64,000 bases of DNA from Zelopaecilomyces penicillatus (lineage: Eukaryota > Ascomycota > Sordariomycetes > Hypocreales > Pseudodiploosporaceae), in NCBI GenBank assembly GCA_005765155.1, contig VCCP01000001.1, positions 4,402,001 to 4,466,000 on the forward strand. The letters are read 5' to 3'. This document shows positions 34,682 to 46,144 of this stretch, piece after piece. Each line of letters starts with the position of its first letter. Positions within the stretch are counted from its first letter, which is position 1. The position numbers and the translations under genes were made by a program. Below the pieces are notes generated by a model, which was given only the letters and a program-made list of their open reading frames with translations, searched no databases and was not told where the DNA came from.

Positions 34682-36260
34682 TATTGTGAAACGGGATGGC
34701 CGTTTCGTGGTGTATAAAAAGTATATGTCTGGATAAGGTCATACATAGAGTTTCATTTGTCAAAACCAGGGTGCTAGAGTCCTAGTCTGCTCGTACATAT
34801 AAGACACTTGACAAGTGTTTTGAGGAATACATACTGTACAAAGTCAAAATGATGCGAGAATATCGACATGAGCGGGTGACGTCTTCTAACTTGTACCTTG
34901 GTGTGTAGTGCCTCGGTCGCTTTGCTCCACGCCCAGAGCCAAGAATGGCGACCCATCAAAAGTCAGATCCAGCACATGGCTCGGACAGATTGCACAGGCA
35001 TGGGCGCAGGCACTTGTCATATCATTTCCCGGCCCCCAACGCTACCCTTTGGGCTTTTGCGTGGCTCCAAAATCGAAATGCACTGCATCGTCCGCTCTCA
35101 GGAAGGGGGGAGGGGAAGCATCTAGGTCTGGACAACGAATAAAATCACAAGCGCCAACCTCCATGTCATTGAACATCTTGGAGACTTTGCAGGATGCCAA
35201 GAAGCTACTATGTAAAGAGCTTCTGGTCAACCCACGTCGTTGTGTTTTTAGCGTCAAGTGGTTCCGGTAGGCGGCCGATAGTCTCGTTCATTCTCGCACA
35301 TCTCCCTGGTTCTAGTCAATATTCATAGTAAAGTCCATTTTTAGTTTCCCTGTAGCTTTTGCGTCCCCTGCACACCCTCTACATTTAGACTCGTTATGCT
35401 CAAGAGGCATAATAATCAGCAATATACTGACATGCCTGTATGAAACGAAAGAGACTTGATGGTCCCTTTATTTTATTTTTAGTATTCAAGCGTTTTTGTT
35501 GTGTATAGTATGCCTGTGGGAGATGGCACTCGTTCAACAAAGCCAAGACTCCCGCGTCTGGCTTCCCAAGAACCTAGCTGTCGATTTTGCTAGGCTTTGT
35601 GGTATTGAAACTAGCCTCAATTTGGGAAGAAGGTTTGGGGGTGTTGGGAGATGGAAGTTGGGAAACATGCTGTCTGATGTTGATGATAGGAGCAAGGGCA
35701 GGCTGCAAGAGGGGTGGGGGAGAAGAACTAACGGCTGGGCTCCATGCTGCAATAGAAGTGCAAGTTTCCCCAGCGTCACGCAATCAATGCATCTGAACAG
35801 GGGAGGCCCAGCAAGCTGTCGGTGAGTATCTGCAATTTGTGTCTCAGCATAGAGTGCTCCATATTGCAACGCCATAGATGCGCTGCCACCTGTTGAAGAG
35901 AGGAGGCACACGCATCGGCCACAGACACAATGAGGTTCATGATCGTCTCTGCCGCATCTAATTATGATGCCTTGTGTGCTTTGCGGACAATGATCAGCGG
36001 CAGCATTATCTTGCGGGGTTGGTCTGTGTGCGTTGTACGAAAGTAATATCTTGGCCAATATTTTGAGTTGCTACTAAGGTAGTGTCAGAAGAACTCCGTA
36101 GATTCTGTATGTCAGAGGTATGTATATAAGTACTACAAATATACATACTACCCAAGTGTCGAGATCGATGGGCAGGTAAGCAATCATCATTCGGCATTGA
36201 GCCTGCATCCAACCCAACAGAGTTGCCGCTTCATTCTATCCCGTCCCCTCGCGCGCACGA

Positions 36261-36288
36261 GTGTGTGTATGTGTGTGTATGTGTGTAT
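36261..36288. repeat. GTGTGTGTAT-type microsatellite
   Basis: Two exact 10-bp GTGTGTGTAT units are followed by a shortened third unit. A simple sequence repeat in a gene-free region. Confidence 0.9.
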
Positions 36289-38799
36289 GATACTCGGGCC
36301 TTTAGTGCAACGTGTGTGATATGAGACTGGAACACGGCACATAGCACAGAGGAACAGGCGGTAGAGCAAACAGGGCCGGAACGGAGATGTACACCCAGAG
36401 GTGAGATTGTAGTGTCAGATTGCCAGATTGCCAGCATGCCAGTCGGTTCGTGGCACGTCAAAGGGTTGCATATACATTGTATCGGTTTCTTATTAGCACA
36501 GCGAGACCATCATATTCGTCATGTCTTGCGTCTGCCATAGAGAAGCTAACGGATTGCAGTGTTTCTTGCACTACCGAGGGGTGGGAGAGGGGAGTTGGGT
36601 AAGAGAGAGACCAAGCAAGACATGCAACCAAACCCTGAAAGTAGGTTGAGGAGACGTGTTGAACTTACCCCGCAAAATGCCTGCTTTGGTGGCATCGAGG
36701 CCCCCGCTGCAACGCCTCCGCTACCGCTGATTGGCAGCGGACCGGCTACCGGTGCGCCTTCCTTTCTTTAGCTACAGCCTTTCCCCCCCTCCTTCGTCTC
36801 TGTCTACACGGACATGGCTCCAGCACGCTTCTAGTCCCACCCAACACATCCTCCCACCATGATGCTTGCTTCGCGCCCTTGTACAAAACACTCAGACTGG
36901 TGAAAAAGGCTGCTGGTTTGACGAATGTATTCGTCTACCCTCGTGTGCTGACTCTAGGCTGGGAAATCTTCATTGATAATTCCTCCAAAAGAGACGAAGC
37001 GTAATTGCTTCCACAGAAATACCTGCTGAATTGACGCTGTATACAAACCAAATATGTGGTACCTTATGTATCGGAGCCGGTTGGTTTCCCCCGCGACGGG
37101 GAAAGGGCTTGGCAGCAGTACACCACTTCAGGTGCTAATTGGTTACGTTACAATGCTGATCCGTACTCACTACTATGATTACCGAATCTCATTCAGTAAT
37201 GGTTGTTATCTTGGGCCTAAAGCCATTGCCAAAGACGCTTACCCAAAGTTGCGGCCGCTTATGAGACGCGGCTTACGGACCAGCTTCTCTTATCTGACGG
37301 TCAGTGAGGGGGACAGCTTCCTTCTTTCCCTGCATGGCACGAGTAATTGATTGCAAGCCATGGCTACCTGCCTGGTCAATACTAACTCTCAATTGACAAT
37401 GCAAAATCGGAGGGAACACGCTAGAAAGCACGTACGTTGGGGCTTGCTCGCTTCTGAAGTATGGAAGTCAGTGACACCCCGCTTCAGCCCCTACTACGTA
37501 CGGCAGCCATGATGCTGATCATGGCTATTTCTATTTCCAGGGCTTCCATTGGTCATAAGTAACCATTAAAATTTAATTTTATCCATTTTTCGTCACCCCG
37601 CTCCCCCTTTTTTTTTTCTGGAGTCAACTGTAGGTACGCACATGAAAAATGCTTGGCCACCGTGGTTTGGCGTGCAAGGCTCGATTGGGGGTACTAATAC
37701 CAGCACCACCAGCCCACTTGTTTCCAACCCCACAGTCCAACGAGAATCTGATCGAGGCCGCTGTCCCGTAAGACGGTTAGACCCACCCACCGATCGCGGC
37801 CGAGGACGGGCACTCGACGTCACTGCTGCCACGAGAAACCCTCTGCGCCATGCTCTTTCCTCGAGTTAGGTGTCCGTGTGGGGTCTACAGGCACTGGATC
37901 TAGCTGGCCCCTGCCTGTTTGCTTTTGGTTGCCTTGCTCGCTGTCCCTGTCATTCACTGCCAGTCCCCGAGATGAAGGAAGGTCCATCATTGCTTCTTTC
38001 CGACAGCACGGGGTGAAGATGTTTTGTAATTTCCGTATTGATGCCAAGTACGTCACAGTGGGTATCTACCTCTTGTGATACTCTCTTTGCCTGAGGCCAA
38101 AATATTGTCTCCCATCATACTGAAGCTACTCGTAAATCCAAGCATCGCCATCACCTTGAGTGCTCCTTCCATGCTAAACTGATCCGTTTCTTCTCCGCAG
38201 TCGGTCATTGGCAGACCCCCGTTTCTGTAATAGCCCAATCCATCCACATCTGTACGCTACTTGGGCTGGCAATCAATTAACCCACCCCCAGGCTCGTCCG
38301 CCAAAGTGCGCCATAATGAGCAAGACCCCACCCCCACTCCCCAGCAGCTCCCCAATCACTAGCCTGTATTTCCAGCACCTCCCAGCATTCACAATCGCCA
38401 AACGACTGCCAGACACAGTGGGTGCACTGCTAACCTGTGGTGCTTGTAGTGCTAATCCAGTGTTCTGGACTGGCCACGCCACCTACATACACTCACACCA
38501 CATTCACACTCTCGCACGCTCACACCAGACAACTCGCACGTCCTGGCTCACACCATTTCTCACACCTCACATTCTCCTACGCCTTCCCACCACATTCACT
38601 CCGGCTCTCCCTCTCTCTCTCCCCCTTCCCTGTCCTCTTCCTCGGTTTTCTCACACATTACGGAGTACTTGCATACGTGATACACCGACCATTGCTGGTC
38701 GCGTCTGACCAGCTTGCACACCCACTGCACAACTACCACATAACCATTTCCTTTCCTATATATATCCTCCTACCACACCCCTCTCCGCTCCCAAGATAG

Positions 38800-38870
38800 C
38801 CTCTCTTCGTCCCCCCTCCCTCTCTCTCTTCCTCTTCTAGCTATTCTCCCCTTGCCTTCTTCTCCCTCTT
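38800..38870 (+). promoter_or_regulatory. Polypyrimidine tract in the leader of the phosphoprotein gene
   Basis: An almost pure C/T run about 200 bp upstream of the start codon at 39063, including CTCTCTCT units. CT tracts of this kind mark promoters or 5' leaders of expressed fungal genes. Confidence 0.5.
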
Positions 38871-39062
38871 TGACAATTGTCTCCTCCCATATTCTTTCCT
38901 TTGCGTACATTTAGCACGACCACTACTGTTCACCCTTGGATCGATTCACACGAGTAAACAACATTAGGAACCCGACAATCCAACGCTCCAGCTTCAAGCT
39001 CCTGCTACTATCGGCGCCCCCGCCTTCTTCTTGCCAACACTCACTCCGTCTTCTCCTCAACA

Positions 39063-39947
39063 ATGTCCTCCGACGGCGCTTCCAATGGCGGCGGTGCCAC
39101 CGCTCATCGCCGCAGTTCAATTACACAGGCTGCTCTGTCCAATTTGTTCCAGCGTGGCCCTTCATCTGGCTCAACTGGGCCGCCATTTCCCAATGGTGGC
39201 AGTAACGATTCCCAGAGACGTCGGCTTTCCATCACCACAATCGGCCTGTCAGGCACCTCGCCAACTAATACGGCGACCTTCATGCGTCGCGGCAGTTTAT
39301 CCACCAGCTCCGACTCCATCGACGAGAATGCCATTGAGGATGAAGACGGCCCCTTTGGTGGCTCTAGAACCGCTCCCAACACACCATTTGTGCGTCACAT
39401 GAGCTTCGGTGGCAATTCGACCATGAGAGGCTACCGCCAAGGCGGAAGCCCTGGTAACGGTAATAACCCAACCTCTCCTCCATCTTCTCAGCTTGGGCGC
39501 AGTCACAGTGGGCACAGATCCCAGCGGCTACCGTCGCAGTCCCAGGCACAGGGCTCCTCTATCTCTGCTGCCCTGTCTGCAACCGGACGACGATCCAGTA
39601 TCGTCATGCCCGCTTCTTCTTTCTCACAGGCAAGCAACACCAAGCACCCAAGAGCCACTTCTGACAATCCACCTTCTCGCGCAGACCAACCAGGTTTCAA
39701 CTGGTCCGAGCAGCTTCGGACCCGAGCCGAGAGCTCCGTCACTGGAGCCCGCCCTTCCTTCTCATTTGCCTCCGGCACCGGCTTCGGCTCCCCTCCCAGA
39801 GGTGCGCCTCATCACGACCGTGCTGGGTCCGTCTCCGAAATGCCTCAGCCTCCCGCCCAAGCTTCTGCCGTGAAGCTCAAGCAGGAAAGACCTAAGCCAG
39901 ACGCATTCCAAGAGAGAATTCTCAAGGGCGATTTTTATATGGACTGA
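39063..39947 (+). CDS. Disordered Ser-rich protein with repeated PKA-type sites
   Basis: Single exon, 294 residues. No folded domain is recognised. It is rich in Ser, Gly, Arg and Pro and looks intrinsically disordered. Four basophilic kinase sites of the RRxS type occur: RRSSI at 16-20, RRRLSI at 52-57, RRGSL at 75-79, and GRRSSI in the second half. The C-terminus ends in a compact, non-repetitive KPDAFQERILKGDFYMD, which looks like the conserved core of the protein. The pattern suggests a cytosolic phosphoprotein controlled by protein kinase A or a related kinase; this is inference. The start is supported by a strong CT-rich leader and a tccaacaATG-like context. Likely conserved in ascomycetes, but I cannot name it. 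Confidence 0.82.
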   Translation: MSSDGASNGGGATAHRRSSITQAALSNLFQRGPSSGSTGPPFPNGGSNDSQRRRLSITTIGLSGTSPTNTATFMRRGSLSTSSDSIDENAIEDEDGPFGGSRTAPNTPFVRHMSFGGNSTMRGYRQGGSPGNGNNPTSPPSSQLGRSHSGHRSQRLPSQSQAQGSSISAALSATGRRSSIVMPASSFSQASNTKHPRATSDNPPSRADQPGFNWSEQLRTRAESSVTGARPSFSFASGTGFGSPPRGAPHHDRAGSVSEMPQPPAQASAVKLKQERPKPDAFQERILKGDFYMD

Positions 39948-41857
39948 ACGGTTCGAAGCGTTGATTGATGCATGTAATCTGCGTGGGACATTGCTTTATT
40001 CCAACCAAATCTAAGCCATGGTGATGCTGGCTTCAATGGTGTTTCTGGACTCACGTTCCCTAGCTCCAGTTGAAATTACGCCACTCACCGTATGAATGAT
40101 CTGAGGCAGGATGCATGGCGTTTCCTTTCTACCATATTCTTCTTTTTTTGTCCCTCATAATACCTTTTTGCTACATAACGACAATTAGCGTCTCTTTATT
40201 TACGCATTTCTATAATGCACTGCATGACTTTTCAGGGGGGGGGCGATTCAAGCCACCTGACGGGATAGCTGCTTATGAAGCAGTAAGGCTGATTCATATT
40301 CGAATACACAAAAGGCAATGAAAACCTTGGATGGAACTGGTGAATTATTGCGAAATTGGGGGAAGCCGTTGGTTTACAAGTCGGGCTTTGTTATGACGAG
40401 CGGCTGAATTATGATGGAAGAACCAACAGGGTCTCAAGTTTTGCTGACAGATGTTTGGGGCATGGCTCATTGTTCATGTATGAACTACTACCTGTAGGAG
40501 TATGCTACTTGTTTGAGGGGGGTATGAGAGATAGCTGTTCGGTTGAAGTCCAGAAGCGATTATTCTTTATGGGCTCTACAGGGTTGGCTTGCTGGTGCTG
40601 GCGTTGTGAGAATGTTGGGAGACTGGTACGGATTTTAACCCAGTGGCTGCGTTAAGTGTTTTCAAAGATTGGGAAGATTATCAAGACAGAATTTGAATGG
40701 AAATAATCAAGACAGAATAGTTTTTTTGTGTAACTTTCAACCATGGCTGGCTGATCAGAACACGGACGCTATCACTAGTTAGCCTACTCGTATGTTTCCG
40801 GGACGGTGCCCATATACGAGATAGGGCATTGACTTGTATGCTATATATTACTGATCATAATATCTCGAGAGACTATATATCGGCCCCGAACAACGCCTGG
40901 TCCCGTACAATATTCCCACAGACTTCTAGCAACAGCGGTTCACCATGATATATCCAAGGTACGGCGGCACCTTTACGGGCATGGTGTTAAAATTACCCCT
41001 ACCTACAGCGGGATCCTACACACACACCCGTTTTATATGGAGGTAGACGATGTATAAAAAGGGTGCCCACCATTACATGTAACTGGGGCGAAGCCGTTAC
41101 AACCACAAAGCCTTTGCCGTACGTAAAGCAGGGAAACCTCAGCCCCCCCGTTTTTGCTACAAGACACCAATCAGGAGGTCTGGTCGGCTGCAAACTCCGA
41201 ACTCCGAAGTGCCTCTTCTCCCGTTGCCCCACTCCCGTCCCCCTTTTCAGGCGGAGATGGTCCGAGGACTTGTAAGTCAATTGGAATGCCCGAGCATGCC
41301 GTTTGAGGGAAACGATCTATTAGTGGGTATCTTGTTCCATGGAGCTTGTTCTTAGTGTATTTGTCTTGTTTCTTCTTCAATTAGTTGGGTTGCTTGGTTT
41401 GTTGAAACGGCTGCAAGGGGGAATGGAAATGGGAATGGGATGCGGGGTTCTTGACTGAATCGTTGACAACTTTTAGCTGGTTGTTCTTAATTGATAAGTG
41501 ACGAAGGCGCAAGTATTATCATGAAGATTGTGGGGCGACTTTTACTATTAAAGATCGGTATTGTACAAGTGTTGCCAACCATACCATTATGAGACAGCCC
41601 AGATTGGAAACTGGACTGCCCTCCGTTTTCTACATCCATGCTTGCTATATCGCAAATCCTTACCTACATAGCCAAAACGCCAGACTATGTAATAAAGATA
41701 ACCAATTCCCCCCATTAAAACCCAAGTCATAGTAAAAATTAATGAAAAGAAAATGCCTCCAGGGAATATCTTATCATAGACTAGGCCTTCTGTGCTCTTT
41801 GTTTTCCTTTCCACTTGAGCAATCTCCACTTAAGCATACCATTTTGGTCACTTCTCA
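39948..41857. other. Convergent intergenic region, phosphoprotein / Zn2Cys6 factor
   Basis: About 1.9 kb with no supported gene. Frames at 40356-40655 (plus), 40999-41280 (minus) and 41587-41829 (minus) lack domains. A run of nine G lies near 40237. Confidence 0.5.
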
Positions 41858-44713
41858 TTAAAATGGGAAAAAGTTGAGGTCAGGAACTCCTCCTGGAAAC
41901 GCATCCATAAACCAAGGCTCATTCATGACTATCTTGGCACCGCTCTCATACACATCCTGAGAATCGGCAACAGCCATGCCAAGGCCCTCAAAGTCCCAGC
42001 TGCCCGGCATGGGTGCTGCCATGCCAAACTCCGTTGGCGCGGTTTGTGACATGTTTATCCAGGGAGGGAGAGCCGGGGCCATGGCGGCGTCGAGGTCGGC
42101 TGCGGCTAGTGTGGATGATGATGGGCCAGAGAGCGGCGACATTGACGGCTGGTTGGGGGATGCGGATGGGTGGTGAGATGATGGGGTATTGTTGTATGAG
42201 GTGTTGTCCGGAAAGAAGGGCTGAGGGACTGAACGAGATGCCCCGGAGAGCCTGGCGAAGATATTGCGATTATTGCTCCGATCATGACCCGTGGCCACCT
42301 CGGAGAGGAGTTGTAGTGGAGTGTTGGCTGCCTGGTGCTGCTGGTGTTGGGCAGAGAGCTGCTGATGCTGCGACGGGAGTTGTGGGCGGTGTTGTGAAGG
42401 TGGCGATTGTGGCTGCTGCTGGAGACGCGTCTGGAGATGGTTGACTGAAGATGCCGGTCTACCTTCCGATACTGTACCGACGTCAGGTCGGGCATCGGAC
42501 TCTGAATCTGCCTTGCCCTGCTTGAAGAACCAGCTTCGAAGCATGGCCAGTACGACTAGAAATTTGGCGGCAGGTCGGCACTTGTCATCCGCCGCCGTAG
42601 CACGGAACTTGTCGAGTAGCGCCTCCAGATAATGCTCGACCCGCATGTTGTCCTTGTTCATAACCTTGCCCATTTCCGACCCAGGGCGCGATGCAGAAAA
42701 GTACATCTTAATGAGGATAACAACGCCGTAAGCCACCCGCATGAAGTTGAAGACGGGCAGGCAACGGATGCTAACAATGTCCATGGAAAGAAAAGTATCA
42801 AATATGCTCTCGACGGACGTCAGACATGATGACAGTGCGTTGATGTGCGCCGTCGACAGTGGTTCGTTGCTGAAAATTTCATCCTTGAGAGCTTCGGCGT
42901 TGAACGGTGGCCGCAATTGCTCAGATGTGGTGTCGGAATGCAGGGCCATTTCATGCATATACAGGTTTACTACATTAAATCCAATTCGAAGTGTTGCTAT
43001 ATAATGCAAAATCCCCCAGAGCAACATATTAGCTTTCCAACTCCTGTCCAAATATATGTGAGACATAGGGGTTGGTACAATAAACTTACGCTGCATCAAA
43101 TGGTTTGGCACAGACGCCTTGTGCTTATCCAGATCTCGCTCCAGCACCCGAAGTGAGTACTGCGTTCTGGCATCTGTAATATTGGCCATGGCGGACGGGT
43201 CATCCGGAGGGAACTGCGCCCCAACCTCGTCAGCTAGCTGATGCGTCCTCACCAGATGGCAAAAGTATTTGTCCGTTGGCGCCGCATCAGGCGACGTTTC
43301 GAGAATCTCTAGACTTTCTGTCATAAACGGTGTCCAGCGGATCAGGTTCGTGCGGTGTAGCGCCATTGCCGTGTTGAGCGCGAGAAAGAAGCATGTTAGC
43401 CACGTCCGCCGGCATTCGATGGTTGTTGAGTCGGGTGGAGGCTGGCGTCTGAATTGCGGCGGGGCCCGGTTTGGCGCAGTTCTCTTCCCCAGGCCAATAT
43501 CCATGGCCATGACGGCGGCAATGTGGATAAGCTGGTAAAACTTGAGCTCCTCGAAATGCTCTGGAGGCCAGTACCAAATCACAGCCACGTGGAGCGCCTG
43601 TATAAGCTCGAGGTTCTTCTCGCCGGTCATGATGACCTTCTCCGCAAAGAGCTGCATCAGCTCCTTTTGCAACACGCGCTGCAGCGAGTGGTTCTCGCCT
43701 GTGGCGGAGGCCATGAGGGCCAAGAAAAGCGTAGGTTTTGTCTTGCGCAGCTCCATAATGGTCATGCCAGGAGGAAACACAACCGCAGGCAGATGCCACA
43801 CCATGTGTTCCTTGTATTTGATGAATAGTAAAGCTGCCTCCTCCATTGTGATCAGGCCCCTGTCGACAATATCCCCTTCATTTGATCTCAAAAAACCTCC
43901 TGAAAGTCCAGCCGAGATATTCGATGGCGTTTGGCGTTCGTCGGGCATGCTGTCATGCCTATCGCTAGCTTTTCTCTTCTGCCCTGCCATGACAATGGGC
44001 GGCTGCTGATATGTTGGAGTACTCGTGCGGTCTTGCGAGACCTGTCCGTAGTTTGGTGTTGGTGCCGATTGAGTCGATGGCGATGTCCCAATGCCAGTCC
44101 ATGTCCTCGTGCCTGCAGTTACCCAACCTGAACCATATGCGCCGGCAGCATCAGATGGCGGATGGTGCTGATGCTGCTGTTGTTGCGGGACAGGCACTGC
44201 CCGAGCTTGTAGGCTCGCTGTCAGGGCATCAATCTTTTTCTCCAGCTCAGACACGCGGCTATCCGTCTTCTTCTGCCTCTTCCTGGTCGGTTGTGTCACG
44301 ACGCAGTTGCGACCAGCCTTTTTGCACCGCTTGCACGGCCCCTCGTTGGGATCAGGGTCGCATCGTACTTTCAAGCCGCGGCAGGCCTCGCAAGCCCTCG
44401 ATTTCTTAAGGTCGGCGCCATCATCTTGCTCACCATCGTGTGGGCGGGAGTGTTCATATTCGCGCCCACCAGCTGCAGAGGCGGCTGTCCCAAACCCGCC
44501 TGTTCCTGCACCTCCTGGCTGGTAGCTCTGAGGGCTGCTCACGGTCGACGGCGAGTCGGAGGCTTCGGCGCCGCGGTGGGGGTGAGGCTCAAGGTTTGAT
44601 GCCGCCGTGCCTAGGTGGCTGGAAGACGATGCCGCGAACTTGCCGTTGGCTGGTATTTCTTTGGAGGAGGAACTCTCTCCATCGACAGATCGGAGTCGCG
44701 GGTCCAAGTCCAT
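41858..44713 (-). CDS. Zn2Cys6 fungal transcription factor
   Basis: Two exons, 44713-43090 and 42996-41858; 920 residues. The binuclear zinc cluster has cysteines 108, 111, 118, 127, 130 and 137 (CX2CX6CX8CX2CX6C), preceded by KKSRA and followed by the basic linker RKRQKKTDSR and a coiled coil VSELEKKIDALTASL. A fungal transcription-factor middle region follows, then a Gln/His/Ser-rich C-terminal half that looks like an activation region. The cluster and linker resemble the War1/Leu3 group of regulators, but the target pathway cannot be read from sequence. I propose a 93-nt intron at 43089-42997 that keeps the frame open; removing it gives LMQPTLRIGFNVVNLYMHE. Start at MDLDPRLR; an ATG 32 codons upstream is also in frame. 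Confidence 0.88.
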   Translation of the reverse strand: MDLDPRLRSVDGESSSSKEIPANGKFAASSSSHLGTAASNLEPHPHRGAEASDSPSTVSSPQSYQPGGAGTGGFGTAASAAGGREYEHSRPHDGEQDDGADLKKSRACEACRGLKVRCDPDPNEGPCKRCKKAGRNCVVTQPTRKRQKKTDSRVSELEKKIDALTASLQARAVPVPQQQQHQHHPPSDAAGAYGSGWVTAGTRTWTGIGTSPSTQSAPTPNYGQVSQDRTSTPTYQQPPIVMAGQKRKASDRHDSMPDERQTPSNISAGLSGGFLRSNEGDIVDRGLITMEEAALLFIKYKEHMVWHLPAVVFPPGMTIMELRKTKPTLFLALMASATGENHSLQRVLQKELMQLFAEKVIMTGEKNLELIQALHVAVIWYWPPEHFEELKFYQLIHIAAVMAMDIGLGKRTAPNRAPPQFRRQPPPDSTTIECRRTWLTCFFLALNTAMALHRTNLIRWTPFMTESLEILETSPDAAPTDKYFCHLVRTHQLADEVGAQFPPDDPSAMANITDARTQYSLRVLERDLDKHKASVPNHLMQRKFIVPTPMSHIYLDRSWKANMLLWGILHYIATLRIGFNVVNLYMHEMALHSDTTSEQLRPPFNAEALKDEIFSNEPLSTAHINALSSCLTSVESIFDTFLSMDIVSIRCLPVFNFMRVAYGVVILIKMYFSASRPGSEMGKVMNKDNMRVEHYLEALLDKFRATAADDKCRPAAKFLVVLAMLRSWFFKQGKADSESDARPDVGTVSEGRPASSVNHLQTRLQQQPQSPPSQHRPQLPSQHQQLSAQHQQHQAANTPLQLLSEVATGHDRSNNRNIFARLSGASRSVPQPFFPDNTSYNNTPSSHHPSASPNQPSMSPLSGPSSSTLAAADLDAAMAPALPPWINMSQTAPTEFGMAAPMPGSWDFEGLGMAVADSQDVYESGAKIVMNEPWFMDAFPGGVPDLNFFPF

Positions 44714-46144
44714 GTGGGCGCTCCGCGAATGGCTAAATGGATGAGGTGAGGATGCGAGACGGAGTTTTCGATGTCTCAATTTGGCAGACAGGACTGGAAA
44801 GCACGGCAATCGTTGTCTCCGAACATCCGATCCCTGCTACCCACAGATTGACCGACTGGCCGACTTCGCTTATGTAATGCAGATTGGCATGTGAGCCTCT
44901 TGGTTGCTAGATAAAGATGATGCAAACGACAGCGATGACGACATACGTAGTACACAGAAAGATCTCCTACCTAGGGAGCGGAAATCTTAAAACATAAATC
45001 ACTACGCAATGCATCCATCTTTTAGCTGTTAGAAGAGTGGTAAATACTACCTACCACTTAGATGTTCCTGCGCTGGTGTCTTCGCCTACAGACCTCCACA
45101 AATGAGGGGCCATCTATTTGTGTAGCCCCTCTTTTCAGCTGCCGCACAACCACCCGCGGCTACTTGTATGCTCTTCAAAAAGGTTCTCTTCCTTATTTGA
45201 TATCAACCCCATATGTGGACAAGGTTGCCTCGAACGACCCGTAACTCTCACATTCAAAGCATGGGTCCACATCTGTACGATTCAGAGTGCTACATACCAG
45301 GATGTAACCGATGGTTTTCTAGATCATTGAATGATAACTATCTAGGTAGTCTCAGTTGTCTTGCCATCATCAGCCGCATACTCTAGGTTGTGCTTCTGAA
45401 TTTTCATCTACTCCCATCACTCATTGATAAACACAAATTAGGGGAGGCCAAATCAGAATCGAAATCCTTCTCATTTGATATAGTTGTTTCCACAAGTCCC
45501 GGAAAGTATATCGTACAATTTAGCTATCCTTCATGAGTACCATACATGTGTCCCGTAACTATCAGATCAGTCAAAAATAGAATAGAAAAAAGAAAGTTAA
45601 AAACAGCAACAACAAACGCAAAATCTGCCGGCCTGATTGATAGGTTTTCGTTTCACTGAGAAACGCCGCGCTGAGCTCCCACCCGGTCCCCGTAAACTTG
45701 CAAGAACAATGACCTCCCCATACCCCCAAAACAAATTATGGAACTCCGAAACCCTCTATCGCCCCTGGTCCAGACAGAGGCTGGTTTTGCTTCCCGAACC
45801 GACCTGATAGAAGGGCATGTTGACCCTTGTGCTTGCTATAGCGGTGGCTGGCACACCCTCGATTGAGTCGATAGCACGGCTCTGTAAAAGACGAAACCTC
45901 GCAAACATGCTCGTAACTTGCTTATGTCCCATGTGTATCAAGTCCTCCAGGTCAAAGCCGTCCCTCCATCTATCGTCGCAAGTAGAGTCATGTGAGTCCG
46001 AGGGGAGAAAAAATTAAAATAACGTTGAAATGAATACAAAAAAAGTGGAAATGGTATCATTGCTATCTTAAACGAATGGGTATGTTTAGGAAAGAGTTGA
46101 AAATGATAACAATAAACGCAAGCTGAATCCGACAAATTCAAGCC
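44714..46144. other. Intergenic region, upstream of Zn2Cys6 factor and downstream of RhoGAP
   Basis: About 1.4 kb containing the promoter of the transcription factor and the 3' end of the RhoGAP gene. TACCTA/TAGGTA motifs occur near 44967, 45047-45055 and 45340. No gene is seen. Confidence 0.5.

Larger units (their letters stand above)
34682..39062. other. Long intergenic region (4.4 kb)
   Basis: No gene is supported. It holds a GT-rich microsatellite at 36261-36288, two overlapping minus-strand open frames near 35534-36058 without recognisable product, CA-rich sequence near 38470-38560 and a long pyrimidine-rich leader before the next gene. Such a large upstream space before a regulatory protein gene suggests an extended promoter and leader. 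Confidence 0.5.
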
